This document shows, in pieces, positions 35,096-44,401 of a DNA stretch of 64,000 nucleotides. Source of the stretch: Saccharibacillus alkalitolerans (lineage in GTDB: Bacteria; Bacillota; Bacilli; Paenibacillales; Paenibacillaceae). The position numbers and the translations under genes were made by a program. The stretch lies in assembly GCF_011090185.1 (NCBI RefSeq), contig NZ_JAAFGS010000007.1:124001-188000 (forward strand), read 5' to 3'. Position 1 is the first letter of the stretch. Each line of letters opens with the position of its first letter. Under the pieces are notes generated by a model. That model searched no databases, was not told the DNA's origin, and saw only the letters and a program-made list of their open reading frames with translations.

Positions 35096-36361
35096 ATGAA
35101 ATTTCGATTCAAACCTTTGATGCTCGGTATGGCGATGGCGGTAGGCGTAGGCGCAAGCTTGAACGGGGGCAGCGCGGTCGCGGCTTCGGTACAGGCGGAT
35201 AAGCTGCCGACCGCCGACTGGACGTACGACGTTCCGGCCGGCAACGACCTGGGATGGGTCTTCGACTCCGGCAATGCGACCAAAGACTGCTTGTACTTCA
35301 CGCTGTTTACGCCGGAAGGCGGCAGCACGCAGGTTCAATCGTTCGACCGCAAAGACGGCAGCAAGAATTGGATCCACAACATCAAAGGCGAAGCGCAAAG
35401 CATCAGCATGTTCGGGCAGCCGATGATTTCTCCCGTCAGCGGAGACGTGTATTACGCAGCCAAAAAAGACAACGAAAAATCGTATAAGCTGTATGCGGTA
35501 AGCGCGCAGGGCAAACTGAAATGGAGCAAACCGGTCGACGTCGAATTCATCGGCGCGCTGCAAATCCAGCCTAACGAAGATATCATGCTGACCACAGGGT
35601 CGCTGGATTACAAAACGACGACCGTATACAACTTCTCCAAAGACGGCAAGTTGAAGAAAAAAAGCACGGTGAGCGGAAGCAAAAACCTGGCGGTTCTGCC
35701 GAACGGTCAAGTCGCGAATACGATAGGCCAAAAGTTGGAACTGTATCCGAGCATCAACGACCTGAGCAAGCCGGCTTTCTCGTATTCGCTGCCGAAGCAA
35801 ACGACCGTGGCGACCGAGTTCAGATCTTGGGACAAAGCTTCGAGACCTGCCATTTATTCGTTCAACGGAGGCAAACTCGTCGGGTTGGAGTGGAACGAGC
35901 AAGTCAAAGAGCAAGGCCCCGGCGCCAAGGAGCTCGACCCGGCCGACGTCAAGAGATCGACCACGTTCGTCTTTTTCGACAGTAAAGGCAAAAAAGGGTG
36001 GGAACGCAAGCTTCCGAAAGGCGCCGTGGCGATTCCGGCAGGCGAAAACCTGTTGGTCAAAAACGGCCTGAAGCTGGAACTTTACGGCCCGGACAATAAG
36101 CTCAAAAAGAGCAAAACGTTCGAAGCCAAAGACTTCCTCCTGAACAAAGCTCCGAACGGGGAAATCGTGATGTCCGCCGAGGCAGGCGGCGACTTTTACG
36201 CGCTGAACGCCAAAGACCTGAGCGTAAACCATCATATCTCGCTGGAACCTTCGGCCGACGGGAAAAAGAAATACGGATTCCTGTACGCGGGAGAAGGAAA
36301 GCTGTACATCCACGATGCGGAAGCCGACGGCAGCAGCGTGTCCGCGTATACGCTGAAATAA
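35096..36361 (+). CDS. Secreted propeller-like protein, paralogue 2
   Basis: 421 residues, the same length as the preceding protein. A signal peptide ends near VAASV (about residue 30), then DWTYDVPAGNDLGW begins the shared domain. Blade-like segments include GDVYYAAKKDNEKSYKLYAVSAQGKLKWS and GDFYALNAKDLSVNHH. The pair is a tandem duplication. GGGAGGAG precedes the ATG. Possible roles in the cell envelope are guesses. A terminator follows about 100 bases downstream. Confidence 0.8.
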   Translation: MKFRFKPLMLGMAMAVGVGASLNGGSAVAASVQADKLPTADWTYDVPAGNDLGWVFDSGNATKDCLYFTLFTPEGGSTQVQSFDRKDGSKNWIHNIKGEAQSISMFGQPMISPVSGDVYYAAKKDNEKSYKLYAVSAQGKLKWSKPVDVEFIGALQIQPNEDIMLTTGSLDYKTTTVYNFSKDGKLKKKSTVSGSKNLAVLPNGQVANTIGQKLELYPSINDLSKPAFSYSLPKQTTVATEFRSWDKASRPAIYSFNGGKLVGLEWNEQVKEQGPGAKELDPADVKRSTTFVFFDSKGKKGWERKLPKGAVAIPAGENLLVKNGLKLELYGPDNKLKKSKTFEAKDFLLNKAPNGEIVMSAEAGGDFYALNAKDLSVNHHISLEPSADGKKKYGFLYAGEGKLYIHDAEADGSSVSAYTLK

Positions 36362-36462
36362 CGGATCGGATAGGGAAGGCGTCGGATTCATGCCGCGGAA
36401 TCGTTCTTGCGATACCGCTTCGCAAGGTTAAACATTACCGGAATGCAAAACGGATGGCTGCC

Positions 36463-36497
36463 AAAAAAACGCTTCGGCTTAAGCCGAAGCGTTTTTT
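36463..36497. terminator. Bidirectional terminator between propeller pair and kdp operon
   Basis: AAAAAAACGCTTCGGC-ttaa-GCCGAAGCGTTTTTT, symmetrical for both convergent transcripts. Confidence 0.93.
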
Positions 36498-36555
36498 CCG
36501 TAGAAGCAGGCCGGCGGCGAACACGAGCGGGCATTTACTCGGAGCTTGTGAACGA

Positions 36556-37269
36556 TTAAAAAATAGCGTAGTACGAATCCGCCAGGTCCATGAGCGCGTC
36601 CGACGAAGGGCATTCGATCGCGGCGGCGATGCCGAGCTGCCGCAGCATGTCGTCCGGCCGCGACGAGCCGCCGGACCCGCTGCCCGCGCCGACGGACGAG
36701 GCCGGCGCTTTTTTGCGTTCGGCGACCATCGCCGCCGCGCCGCGCGCCGCGCGCAGCACCGCCTCCGGCGCGCAGCGGACCGGCCGGTGCGGCGCACAGC
36801 CGCCGGAAGCGTCCCGGCCCGCGGATGCCGGGCCGGAGCGGGCAGCCGGGCGGCGCCCCGACGCCCGGGCGACGATGCCGCCCAGCAGGCCGGCCGCGCC
36901 GAGGCCGAGCAGCAGCCGCGCGCCGGCCCGGCGCGCTTCCAGCGCGGCCAGCAGGTCGGCCAGCGCGCCGCGAAGCAGCGCGTACTGCGCCGGGTGCCGC
37001 TCGCGCGCGCCCCAGCGGTCGGCCGAGACGGCGGCCGACGCTTCTTCCGGCGTCAGGCCGCGCAGCCGGCCGAAGCAGACGCTCCAGCGTACCGGATCGA
37101 CCGGGGCGAAGCCTTCGGAGATCAGGCAGACGCCGAATCCGGCGGCGGTCCCGCACGACAGCTTCAGCAGGCCGTATCGGCGAACGGCGCGGCGCGGTTC
37201 ATGTTCCCGCGCTTCGGTCACGGCGTCAAACGCAAACAGTTCAATCCCGGATAACCTTCCTTCGCTCAT
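36556..37269 (-). CDS. Uncharacterised last gene of the kdp operon
   Basis: 237 residues, not recognised. The N-terminal 75 residues look globular (IELFAFDAVTEAREHEPRR... LLKLSCGTAAGFGVCLISEG), the centre is a hydrophobic Ala/Gly/Leu segment at about 95-135 (possibly one membrane helix: LLLGLGAAGLLGGIVARAS), and the rest is low-complexity Arg/Ala/Ser. AAGGAGGAG precedes the ATG and the start is only 65 bases after the double-KdpD gene, so it belongs to the kdp transcript. Its very high GC content makes overlapping open frames common, so coding status is less certain than for its neighbours. Confidence 0.55.
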   Translation of the reverse strand: MSEGRLSGIELFAFDAVTEAREHEPRRAVRRYGLLKLSCGTAAGFGVCLISEGFAPVDPVRWSVCFGRLRGLTPEEASAAVSADRWGARERHPAQYALLRGALADLLAALEARRAGARLLLGLGAAGLLGGIVARASGRRPAARSGPASAGRDASGGCAPHRPVRCAPEAVLRAARGAAAMVAERKKAPASSVGAGSGSGGSSRPDDMLRQLGIAAAIECPSSDALMDLADSYYAIF

Positions 37270-37334
37270 CCTGCTTGTTCTCCTCCTTGATTCGGCTTTT
37301 CCCTTTGCCTGTCGTGTCGGTATCTGCCGCCGGC

Positions 37335-39680
37335 TTAATCGTCCCGCTTCACCTGCGCCGCATGGTCGAATCTCGCCACGACCAGCAGATCCATATGCCG
37401 AGCCGTCCGCAGCAGCCGCCGGGTCAGCGATCCGAACAGCAGCCGGTACAGCTTCGAGCGCCGCGTCTGGCCGAGGATCAGCTGCGTGCAGCGCCTTGCG
37501 TCGGCGCGCGTCAGCAGCTCTTCGTGCAGCCGCCGTGCGGGGACGCGTTCGCCGAGATCGAAGCTGCCGCCGAGTCTTCGCGTCAGCCGCCGAAGCTGCT
37601 CGATCCGCTCCCGCGCTTCGGCTTCCGGGCAGCTGTTGTCCGGAATATAGCAGACATACCAGGCGGCCTTGAGCCGGTAGGCGATGCGGAAGCCGCGCCG
37701 GATGAGCCGCTCCGCGTTATCGCTCAGCGTAATGGCGACGAAGATGACTTCCTCGCGCCGCCACGGACCCCGAAGAGAGCTTTTGCGCTCCCACGATTCC
37801 AGCCGTTCGTCCACGTCGTCCGCGATTTCGCGCAGCGCCAGCTCGCGGAGCGCGATCAGATTGCCCGTTTTGAAAAAATTGCCGAGTGCCTGATCCACTT
37901 TTTCCCGCGCATAGATCCGTCCTTCGCGCATCCGCTCCTGCAAAGCTTTGGGCGTGACGTCGATCAACTCCACCTCGTCGGCGAGGCTCAGCAGCGAATC
38001 CGGCACCGTTTCCCGCACCCGCACGCCGGTCAGCTGCTCGACGTTGTCGTTCAGGCTTTCCAAATGCTGCACGTTGAGCGTCGAGATTACGGAAATGCCG
38101 GCGTTTAGCAGGCGGATCACGTCCTTGTACCGCTTTTTGTTCAGGCTTCCGGGCACGTTCGTATGTGCCAGCTCGTCGACCAGCACCACTTCGGGATCGC
38201 GGGCGATAATGGCGTCGGTATCCATTTCTTCGAGCTGCGCGCCTTTGTAGGGAATCACCGCGCGCGGCACCAGCTCCAGCTCGCCGACCTGCCCCTGCGT
38301 TTCTTGGCGGCCGTGCGTTTCCAGCAGCCCGATGACGACGTCGATCTTCTTTTTGCGCAAAATATTGCCTTCCCGCAGCATCGTGTACGTTTTGCCGACG
38401 CCGGGAGCGGCTCCGATGTACACTTTGAAACGCCCGCGTTTGATCTCCTCGATCCGGCGGCCTGCCTGCTCCTCGCTTAGCCGCCGATACGGGCCTGCCG
38501 GATCTTGCAGCGATTCTTTGCGTTTGGTCGGCAGGATGCGCTCGCCGCCGCCCGACGTTCGGTCCGCGACGACGAACATATCCACGTTGCGCATGCATTT
38601 GACCATTTCCGCGACGATCGAGCCTTTGAAAAACTCCTGCGACCGGGTCTGGTTCGAATGCCCGATCACGATGCGCGACACGTTCTGCTCCAGCGCCAGG
38701 CGGACCAGGGTAGGCGGAATATCGCGCCTTGAACGGATCGTGATCTCGTGCAGCACCGCGCCGATTTTTTCGCACAGCTTGCGGATCGAGCGCCGGAATT
38801 CTTCGCGTTCCGGTCCGAGCTTTTCGCCCGGATTGACGAACGTGACCACCGACAGCTCGCCGCCGAGCCGCTGCGCGATCTGCTGGCCGCGGCGGATATG
38901 GATCGAGCCGTTCCAATGGTACTGCGCGGACACGAGAATATGCTCGGCGGTGCCGGAAGCGCCCACGTAGCCCTGTTCGTCGCGGTATTTGAGCAGCGTT
39001 CCGTTGACGCCTTCGGCGACCAGCCGCAGCGTAAGCTCTCTCAGCACGCCGATATTGCCGCGGCTGAACAGGTTTTTGTCCGGCATGTTTTTGAGCAGGC
39101 CGTCTTCGATCCGCGCCAGCAGCGCCTCCGGCGTGACGTCGATCAGCCGGACTTCATCCGCGAGTTCGAGGGTATCGGCCGGTACCGTCTCTCGGACTTC
39201 GATGCCGATCAGCTTGCGCGCCATCTCCGTTACGCCTTGAAGCTCGTACACGTTGACGGTGGCGATGACGCTGATGCCCTTTTCCAGCAAAAAGCGGATA
39301 TCGTCCAACCTTGTCGCGTTCGGCGCGCCGGGACGGTTGCGATGGGCGAGTCCGTCGGTCAGCAGTACCTCGGGATTGCGCGCCAGAATCGCGTCGAGAT
39401 CCAGGTCTTTGCGCTCGCCGCCGTCCGCGTGCCTCCAATGGATGCTCGGGATGCGTTCCAGCCCTTGAAGCTGCTCGATCGTTTCGGGACGGCGCATGGT
39501 CGAGACCGCGCAGAGGACGACGTCGACGCCTTGATTTTTCAGCGTCTGGCCGTCCCGCAGCATATGATAAGTCTTGCCGGAGCCGGAGATGGCCCCGATG
39601 ATGATCTTCAGCCGGCCGGTATAGAGCGCGTTGATCGACTCCAATATTTCCTCCGGCGATTTTCGTTTGAAGTCCGGCAT
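37335..39680 (-). CDS. Kinase-less protein with two fused KdpD sensory halves
   Basis: 781 residues built from two copies of the KdpD N-terminal unit (KdpD domain plus universal-stress-protein domain) and nothing else: no membrane helices, HisKA or HATPase. Copy 1 (about 1-385) has Walker A GAISGSGKT at 29-37 and a changed Walker B region DGLAHRN at 109-115. Copy 2 (about 400-775) has canonical GAAPGVGKT at 423-431 and DELAHTN at 502-508. USP domains lie at about 245-365 and 640-760. Stand-alone single KdpD halves occur in cyanobacteria and Alicyclobacillus; the USP part binds c-di-AMP in Staphylococcus. It probably senses nucleotide or K+ status for the divergent KdpD/KdpE or for the pump. 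GGAAGGAAG precedes the ATG. Confidence 0.9.
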   Translation of the reverse strand: MPDFKRKSPEEILESINALYTGRLKIIIGAISGSGKTYHMLRDGQTLKNQGVDVVLCAVSTMRRPETIEQLQGLERIPSIHWRHADGGERKDLDLDAILARNPEVLLTDGLAHRNRPGAPNATRLDDIRFLLEKGISVIATVNVYELQGVTEMARKLIGIEVRETVPADTLELADEVRLIDVTPEALLARIEDGLLKNMPDKNLFSRGNIGVLRELTLRLVAEGVNGTLLKYRDEQGYVGASGTAEHILVSAQYHWNGSIHIRRGQQIAQRLGGELSVVTFVNPGEKLGPEREEFRRSIRKLCEKIGAVLHEITIRSRRDIPPTLVRLALEQNVSRIVIGHSNQTRSQEFFKGSIVAEMVKCMRNVDMFVVADRTSGGGERILPTKRKESLQDPAGPYRRLSEEQAGRRIEEIKRGRFKVYIGAAPGVGKTYTMLREGNILRKKKIDVVIGLLETHGRQETQGQVGELELVPRAVIPYKGAQLEEMDTDAIIARDPEVVLVDELAHTNVPGSLNKKRYKDVIRLLNAGISVISTLNVQHLESLNDNVEQLTGVRVRETVPDSLLSLADEVELIDVTPKALQERMREGRIYAREKVDQALGNFFKTGNLIALRELALREIADDVDERLESWERKSSLRGPWRREEVIFVAITLSDNAERLIRRGFRIAYRLKAAWYVCYIPDNSCPEAEARERIEQLRRLTRRLGGSFDLGERVPARRLHEELLTRADARRCTQLILGQTRRSKLYRLLFGSLTRRLLRTARHMDLLVVARFDHAAQVKRDD

Positions 39681-39766
39681 AAGGATTCTTCCTTCCGATA
39701 CGAAGCGGTTATGAAGCGGCCGAGGGCGACCTGCCGTGCGGCAAATGAAAGCCGGCCGTCCAAGCG

Positions 39767-40333
39767 TTACCGAGCCGCCTGCACCTCCAGATTCAGTTCC
39801 AGCACGTTGACGACCGGCGCGCCGAACAGTCCGAGGGAGCGTCCCTGCGTATTCGCTTCGATCATTTTTTGCAGTTTGTCAGCCGCGATGCCGGTCGCCG
39901 CGCTCACGCGGGGAATCTGGGCTTCGGCCGCCGCCGGGCTGATATGCGGATCGAGGCCCGAGCCGGAGTTGGTGATCAGGTCGATCGGCAGTTCGGACAC
40001 CGGAACGTCGGGATTTTCGGCCTGCCAGGCCGCGACCGATTCTTCGGCGCGCGACAGCAGGTCGGGATTGGAAGGCGCATAGTTCGGCGAGCCGGAACCG
40101 TTGGCGTCGTATCCGATGCTGGACACGCGGCCGCGGAAGTAGCCGGGTTCGGTAAATTCCTGACCGATCAGGCGGGAGCCGACGACTTGTCCTTCGGCAT
40201 TTTCGATCAGGCTGCCGTTTGCTTTGTCCGGCGCGGCGGCTTGAGCCACGGCCCAGACGGCAACATTGTAGACAACGCAGCAGACGATCGCCACGGCAAA
40301 GATGGTGCGCAGCGACACCCATATGATTCGCAT
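39767..40333 (-). CDS. kdpC: K+-transporting ATPase subunit C
   Basis: 188 residues. One N-terminal membrane helix (about 8-28) and a periplasm-type domain with SNPDLLSRAEESVAAW, VPVSELPIDLITNSGSGLDPHISPAAAEAQIPR and VNVLELN, all standard for KdpC, the chaperone-like subunit that raises ATP affinity of KdpB. GGAGGATAA precedes the ATG. The gene begins 129 bases after kdpB, an unusually wide gap for this operon that contains a hairpin, and ends 86 bases before the double-KdpD gene. Confidence 0.97.
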   Translation of the reverse strand: MRIIWVSLRTIFAVAIVCCVVYNVAVWAVAQAAAPDKANGSLIENAEGQVVGSRLIGQEFTEPGYFRGRVSSIGYDANGSGSPNYAPSNPDLLSRAEESVAAWQAENPDVPVSELPIDLITNSGSGLDPHISPAAAEAQIPRVSAATGIAADKLQKMIEANTQGRSLGLFGAPVVNVLELNLEVQAAR

Positions 40334-40357
40334 AAGATTATCCTCCGTTTAATAGGA

Positions 40358-40402
40358 GCGGTCCGCCGGATTCCGAGTGGAGACCCGAAGCCCGGGGACC
40401 GC
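40358..40402 (-). promoter_or_regulatory. Intercistronic hairpin between kdpB and kdpC
   Basis: GCGGTCC (40358-40364) pairs with GGACCGC (40396-40402) within the 129-base gap. It may be an mRNA processing or stability element controlling KdpC stoichiometry. Confidence 0.45.
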
Positions 40403-40462
40403 CGATTTTGGTTTGAAGACTGCCGTTCGCCAGGGATTCCTTCCGGTGCGTATGCTGGGGGA

Positions 40463-42493
40463 TCAGACGAACAGCTGCACGACCATGTCGATCAGCTTGA
40501 TGCCGATGAACGGCACGATTACGCCGCCGAAGCCGTAGATCAGCAGGTTTTTGCCGAGCAGCCGTCCGGAACTCATCGGCTTGTAGGCGACGCCTTTCAT
40601 GGCGAGCGGAATCAGCAGCGGGATAATGACCGCGTTGAAGATCAGCGCGGACAGGATGGCCGACAGCGGCGAATCGAGCCGCATGACGTTCAGCGTCTGC
40701 ATCTGCGGAATCGCGATCATGAACATCGCCGGAATGATGGCGAAATATTTGGCGACGTCGTTGGCGATGCTGAACGTGGTCAGCGCGCCGCGGGTCATGA
40801 GCAGCTGCTTGCCGATCGCGACCACTTCGATGATCTTCGACGGATCGGAATCGAGGTCGACCATGTTGGCCGCTTCCTTCGCCGCGACCGTGCCACTGTT
40901 CATGGCGATGCCGACGTCGGCCTGAGCCAAAGCGGGCGCGTCGTTCGTTCCGTCGCCGGTCATGGCGACGAGCTTGCCTTCGGCCTGTTCGCGGCGGATG
41001 ACGGCGATCTTGTCTTCCGGTTTGCTCTCGGCGATAAAGTCGTCCACGCCCGCTTCCCGTGCGATGGTGGCCGCGGTCAGCGGATTGTCGCCGGTACACA
41101 TGATCGTCTTGATGCCCATGCGGCGCATCTGTTCGAACCGCTCGCGCATGCCGGGCTTGACGGTGTCTTTCAGATAGATCAAGCCGTAGATCCGGCTGTC
41201 GACGGCGACGGCCAGAGGCGTTCCGCCCGCAGTCGCGATCGCGGCGCTGTTCGAGTCGAGGTCGGAAGGGACGGAACCGCCCTGCGAAAGCACCCACTGC
41301 TTGACGGCGTCGACGGCGCCTTTGCGCACTTTGCGGCCGTCTTTCAGATCCACGCCGCTCATGCGCGTTTCGGCTTTGAACTCGATGAATTCGCCGCCCT
41401 GGGCGAGTTCCTGATCGTACGTATGTCCGTTTTTCTTCATGAGCTCCAGCACCGATCGGCCTTCCGGCGTCTCATCCTGCAGCGAGCTGACCGAAGCCCA
41501 GTAGGCGGCCTCGTCTTCCCGGCTGCCTTGAACGGGCACGAATTGGCTTGCCATCCGGTTGCCGAAGGTGATGGTGCCGGTCTTGTCGAGAATGATCGTA
41601 TTGATGTCGCCCGACGCTTCGACCGCTTTGCCGGACATGGCCAGCACGTTGAACTGCGTGACCCGGTCCATCCCCGCGATGCCGATCGCGGACAGCAGGC
41701 CGCCGATCGTGGTCGGGATCAGGCAGACGAGCAGGGCGATCAGAATCGGAATTTCCATTTGAATGCCCAGGAAGTCGGACAGGAACGGCAGCGTGACGAC
41801 GACGATCAGGAAGATCAGCGTCAGGCTGACCAATACGGTGTTGAGCGCGATTTCGTTCGGCGTCTTCTGGCGCTTGGCGCCCTCGACGAGCGAGATCATC
41901 CGGTCGAGGAACGATTCGCCGGGATCGGCGGTGATCCGTACTTTGATCCGGTCGCTGACTACTTTGGTGCCGCCGGTGACGGAACTGAAATCGCCGCCGG
42001 CTTCCTTGATGACCGGAGCGGATTCGCCGGTGATTGCCGACTCGTCGACGGAAGCGAGTCCTTCGACGACTTCGCCGTCGCCCGGGATCAATTCCCCGGC
42101 CGCGATGACGACGAAATCGCCTTTGCGCAGATCGGAAGCGGGCACGCTTTTGACTGCGCCGCTGCCGGATATTTTATTCGCGGTAATGTCCTGTTTGGTC
42201 TTTTTGAGCGAATCGGCCTGCGCCTTGCCGCGGCCTTCGGCCAGCGCTTCGGCGAAATTGGCGAACAGCAGCGTCAGCAGCAGGATCAGCGCGGTCACGA
42301 CATTGAACCAGCGGGGCACCGTGCCGCCGAACGCGTTCGGCGCGAAGCAGAGCAGCAGCGTGACGAGAAAGCCGATCTCGACGACGAACATGACCGGGTT
42401 GCGCAGCATGATGCGCGGATCGAGCTTGACGAACGATTCTTTCAGGGCGCCGCTCACGATCTCGCCGCTCAGCATGGTCTTTTTCTTATCCAT
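40463..42493 (-). CDS. kdpB: K+-transporting P-type ATPase catalytic subunit B
   Basis: 676 residues. The phosphorylated aspartate is Asp303 in DKTGT, TGES is in the actuator domain, and [18 protein letters not shown] is the hinge motif. Seven or so membrane segments surround these domains. KdpB hydrolyses ATP to drive K+ uptake through KdpA at very low external potassium. It starts 29 bases after kdpA and lies in the order F-A-B-C. Confidence 0.98.
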   Translation of the reverse strand: MDKKKTMLSGEIVSGALKESFVKLDPRIMLRNPVMFVVEIGFLVTLLLCFAPNAFGGTVPRWFNVVTALILLLTLLFANFAEALAEGRGKAQADSLKKTKQDITANKISGSGAVKSVPASDLRKGDFVVIAAGELIPGDGEVVEGLASVDESAITGESAPVIKEAGGDFSSVTGGTKVVSDRIKVRITADPGESFLDRMISLVEGAKRQKTPNEIALNTVLVSLTLIFLIVVVTLPFLSDFLGIQMEIPILIALLVCLIPTTIGGLLSAIGIAGMDRVTQFNVLAMSGKAVEASGDINTIILDKTGTITFGNRMASQFVPVQGSREDEAAYWASVSSLQDETPEGRSVLELMKKNGHTYDQELAQGGEFIEFKAETRMSGVDLKDGRKVRKGAVDAVKQWVLSQGGSVPSDLDSNSAAIATAGGTPLAVAVDSRIYGLIYLKDTVKPGMRERFEQMRRMGIKTIMCTGDNPLTAATIAREAGVDDFIAESKPEDKIAVIRREQAEGKLVAMTGDGTNDAPALAQADVGIAMNSGTVAAKEAANMVDLDSDPSKIIEVVAIGKQLLMTRGALTTFSIANDVAKYFAIIPAMFMIAIPQMQTLNVMRLDSPLSAILSALIFNAVIIPLLIPLAMKGVAYKPMSSGRLLGKNLLIYGFGGVIVPFIGIKLIDMVVQLFV

Positions 42494-42522
42494 AAATCAG
42501 CGTCTCCATTCGTATATAAGGT

Positions 42523-44193
42523 CTACAGCGTCAAATATTCGGCGACCGGACCCAGCACGACGGCCGGGAAGAACGTCAGCGCGCCGACGATCAGCACGAC
42601 GCCGACGAATACAGCGCCGAACATGGCCGTATCGGTACGGAACGTGCCGGACGATTCCGGTACCGTCTTTTTGGCGGCCAGCGAACCCGCCACCGCGAGC
42701 AGCGTCACCATCGAGATGTAGCGGCCGAGGAACATGACGATGCCGGTCGAGACGTTCCAGAACGTCGTGGCATCGCCGAGGCCTTCGAAGCCCGAGCCGT
42801 TGTTGGCCGCCGACGAAGTGAATTCGTACAGCGCCTGGGTCAGTCCGTGAAAGCCGGGGTTGGAGATCGTCTCGGGATTCGTCGCCAGGGCGATCGCCGT
42901 CGGCACCAGAATCAGGAACGGCTGCACCAGCAGCGTCACGGCGATGAGTTTCATTTCTTTGCCTTCGATCTTGCGTCCGAGGAACTCCGGCGTGCGTCCG
43001 ACCATCAGCCCGGACAGGAAGACGGCAATGATCGCGTACATCAGTACATTAAGGAATCCGACGCCCGCTCCTCCGAACACGGTATTCAGCATCATATTGG
43101 CCAGCGGGATAAGGCCGCCGAGCGGAGTCAATGTATCGTGCATCGTATTGACGGCGCCCGTTTCGGAAGCGGTCGTCACGACGGAATAGAAAGCGGACTG
43201 AGCCGTTCCGAAGCGATCTTCCTTGCCTTCCATCGAACCTTGGCCGTGCTCGACGCCCAGCGCGTTCAAGGCCGGATTGCCGGCTTGTTCGACCGACAGC
43301 GAGATGCCCGTCATCACGATGAACATCACGAGCATGGAGACGAAAAGGATGCGTCCCTGTTTGATGCGTCCCGCCATTTTGCCGTAAGCGTACGGAAGCG
43401 ACGTCGTGACCAGCAGCATCAGGAGAAGCTGGAGCAGATTGCTGAGTCCGTTCGGGTTTTCGAACGGATGCGCCGAGTTGACGCCGAAGAAGCCGCCTCC
43501 GTTGTTGCCGAGTTCTTTGATGGCCAGGAACGAAGCGACCGGACCCCGGGCGATCGTCTGCTGGGCGCCTTCGAGCGTGGTCGCGGTCGCGGCCGGTTCG
43601 AACGTCTGCGGAACGCCCATGAAGACGAACAGCAGGGCGGAGACGAAGGCGACGGGCAGCAGCACCCGCGTGACGGCGCGGATCAGATCGGCGAAAAAGC
43701 TGCCAGGGGCTCTGCCCGTAAGTCCGCGGATAAAAGCCATGACCAGCGCAATGCCGGTTGCCGGCGACACGAACATCATGAACAGGATTCCCGTGGCCTG
43801 CGAGAAGTAGGACAAGCCGCTTTCGCCGCTGTAGTGCTGCAGGTTGGTGTTGGTCATGAAGCTGATCGCGGTGTTGAACGCCAGCGAAGGCTCCATGCCG
43901 GCGATGCCCGACGGATTCAGCGGCAGCATGCCCTGGAAGCGGAACACCAGATACACGACGAAGATCATGACGGCGTTGCTGACGACCAGGGAAGCGGCAT
44001 AAGCTTTCCAGCTCTGGTTCTCTTCGCGGATGCCGCCGATTTTATAAATAAGCCGTTCGAACGGCCCGTAGATCCGGTTCAGCCGATTCGGGCCGTAATC
44101 GAACGCCGCCGCCAGATACAGGCCGACCGGCTTGGCCAGCAGGACGACGATCAGCAGCGTTACGACGATTGCAAGGATGTCGATTGTGGTCAC
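42523..44193 (-). CDS. kdpA: K+-transporting ATPase channel-like subunit A
   Basis: 556 residues with about ten membrane helices and the four pore-loop regions of the SKT superfamily, for example SFMTNTNLQHYSGESGLSY, KELGNNGGGFFGVNSAHPFENP and TSSAANNGSGFEGL, in which NTNLQHY, NNGGGF and NNGSGF are the selectivity-filter segments. It binds and conducts K+. The start is a GTG with GGAGGGAATC upstream, 18 bases after kdpF. Confidence 0.98.
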   Translation of the reverse strand: MTTIDILAIVVTLLIVVLLAKPVGLYLAAAFDYGPNRLNRIYGPFERLIYKIGGIREENQSWKAYAASLVVSNAVMIFVVYLVFRFQGMLPLNPSGIAGMEPSLAFNTAISFMTNTNLQHYSGESGLSYFSQATGILFMMFVSPATGIALVMAFIRGLTGRAPGSFFADLIRAVTRVLLPVAFVSALLFVFMGVPQTFEPAATATTLEGAQQTIARGPVASFLAIKELGNNGGGFFGVNSAHPFENPNGLSNLLQLLLMLLVTTSLPYAYGKMAGRIKQGRILFVSMLVMFIVMTGISLSVEQAGNPALNALGVEHGQGSMEGKEDRFGTAQSAFYSVVTTASETGAVNTMHDTLTPLGGLIPLANMMLNTVFGGAGVGFLNVLMYAIIAVFLSGLMVGRTPEFLGRKIEGKEMKLIAVTLLVQPFLILVPTAIALATNPETISNPGFHGLTQALYEFTSSAANNGSGFEGLGDATTFWNVSTGIVMFLGRYISMVTLLAVAGSLAAKKTVPESSGTFRTDTAMFGAVFVGVVLIVGALTFFPAVVLGPVAEYLTL

Positions 44194-44211
44194 GAGATTC
44201 CCTCCATAAAA

Positions 44212-44292
44212 CTAAAATTTTTCCGGATTGATCAAGGCGTAGCACAGATAGAGAAAAAGAAGGGCGACGACGCCCGCGAGCAGCCAAATCAT
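44212..44292 (-). CDS. kdpF: K+-transporting ATPase subunit F
   Basis: A 26-residue hydrophobic peptide (MIWLLAGVVALLFLYLCYAL then INPEKF) that matches KdpF in length, position immediately before kdpA, and the LINPEKF-type ending. It is a single-helix subunit that stabilises the KdpFABC complex. Its ATG overlaps the stop of the preceding small gene by four bases (ATGA), so its translation is probably coupled to it. Confidence 0.9.
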   Translation of the reverse strand: MIWLLAGVVALLFLYLCYALINPEKF

Positions 44293-44396
44293 CGATCGTC
44301 ACGTCCTTCCCGGACGGATCTGTCGGACCATAGGGAGAGGCCCAGCATCAGCAGCGTCATGAGTGCGAGCATAGCGGTCATCAAAATGTCGGTCAT
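44289..44396 (-). CDS. Small membrane protein coupled to kdpF
   Basis: 35 residues: MTDILMTAMLALMTLLMLGL followed by SLWSDRSVREGRDDR. One Met/Leu-rich membrane helix and a charged, Arg/Asp-rich cytoplasmic tail (positive-inside orientation likely). GAAGGT precedes the ATG by nine bases, the upstream gene stops five bases before it, and its stop overlaps the kdpF start. The tight packing between two operon genes argues that it is real. It is not a known Kdp subunit to my knowledge; it may be a second KdpF-like accessory helix. Confidence 0.7.
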   Translation of the reverse strand: MTDILMTAMLALMTLLMLGLSLWSDRSVREGRDDR

Positions 44397-44401
44397 AAGG
44401 G

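Noticed and set aside
36590-37672. Plus-strand 360-codon frame opposite the last kdp-operon gene
   Set aside because: Low-complexity Ala/Arg/Ser translation, no ribosome binding site; the minus-strand frame has AAGGAGGAG and operon context.
39869-42721. 950-codon plus-strand frame opposite kdpB/kdpC
   Set aside because: Antisense shadow of kdp genes; composition dominated by His, Arg, Asp and Gln, with no motifs.
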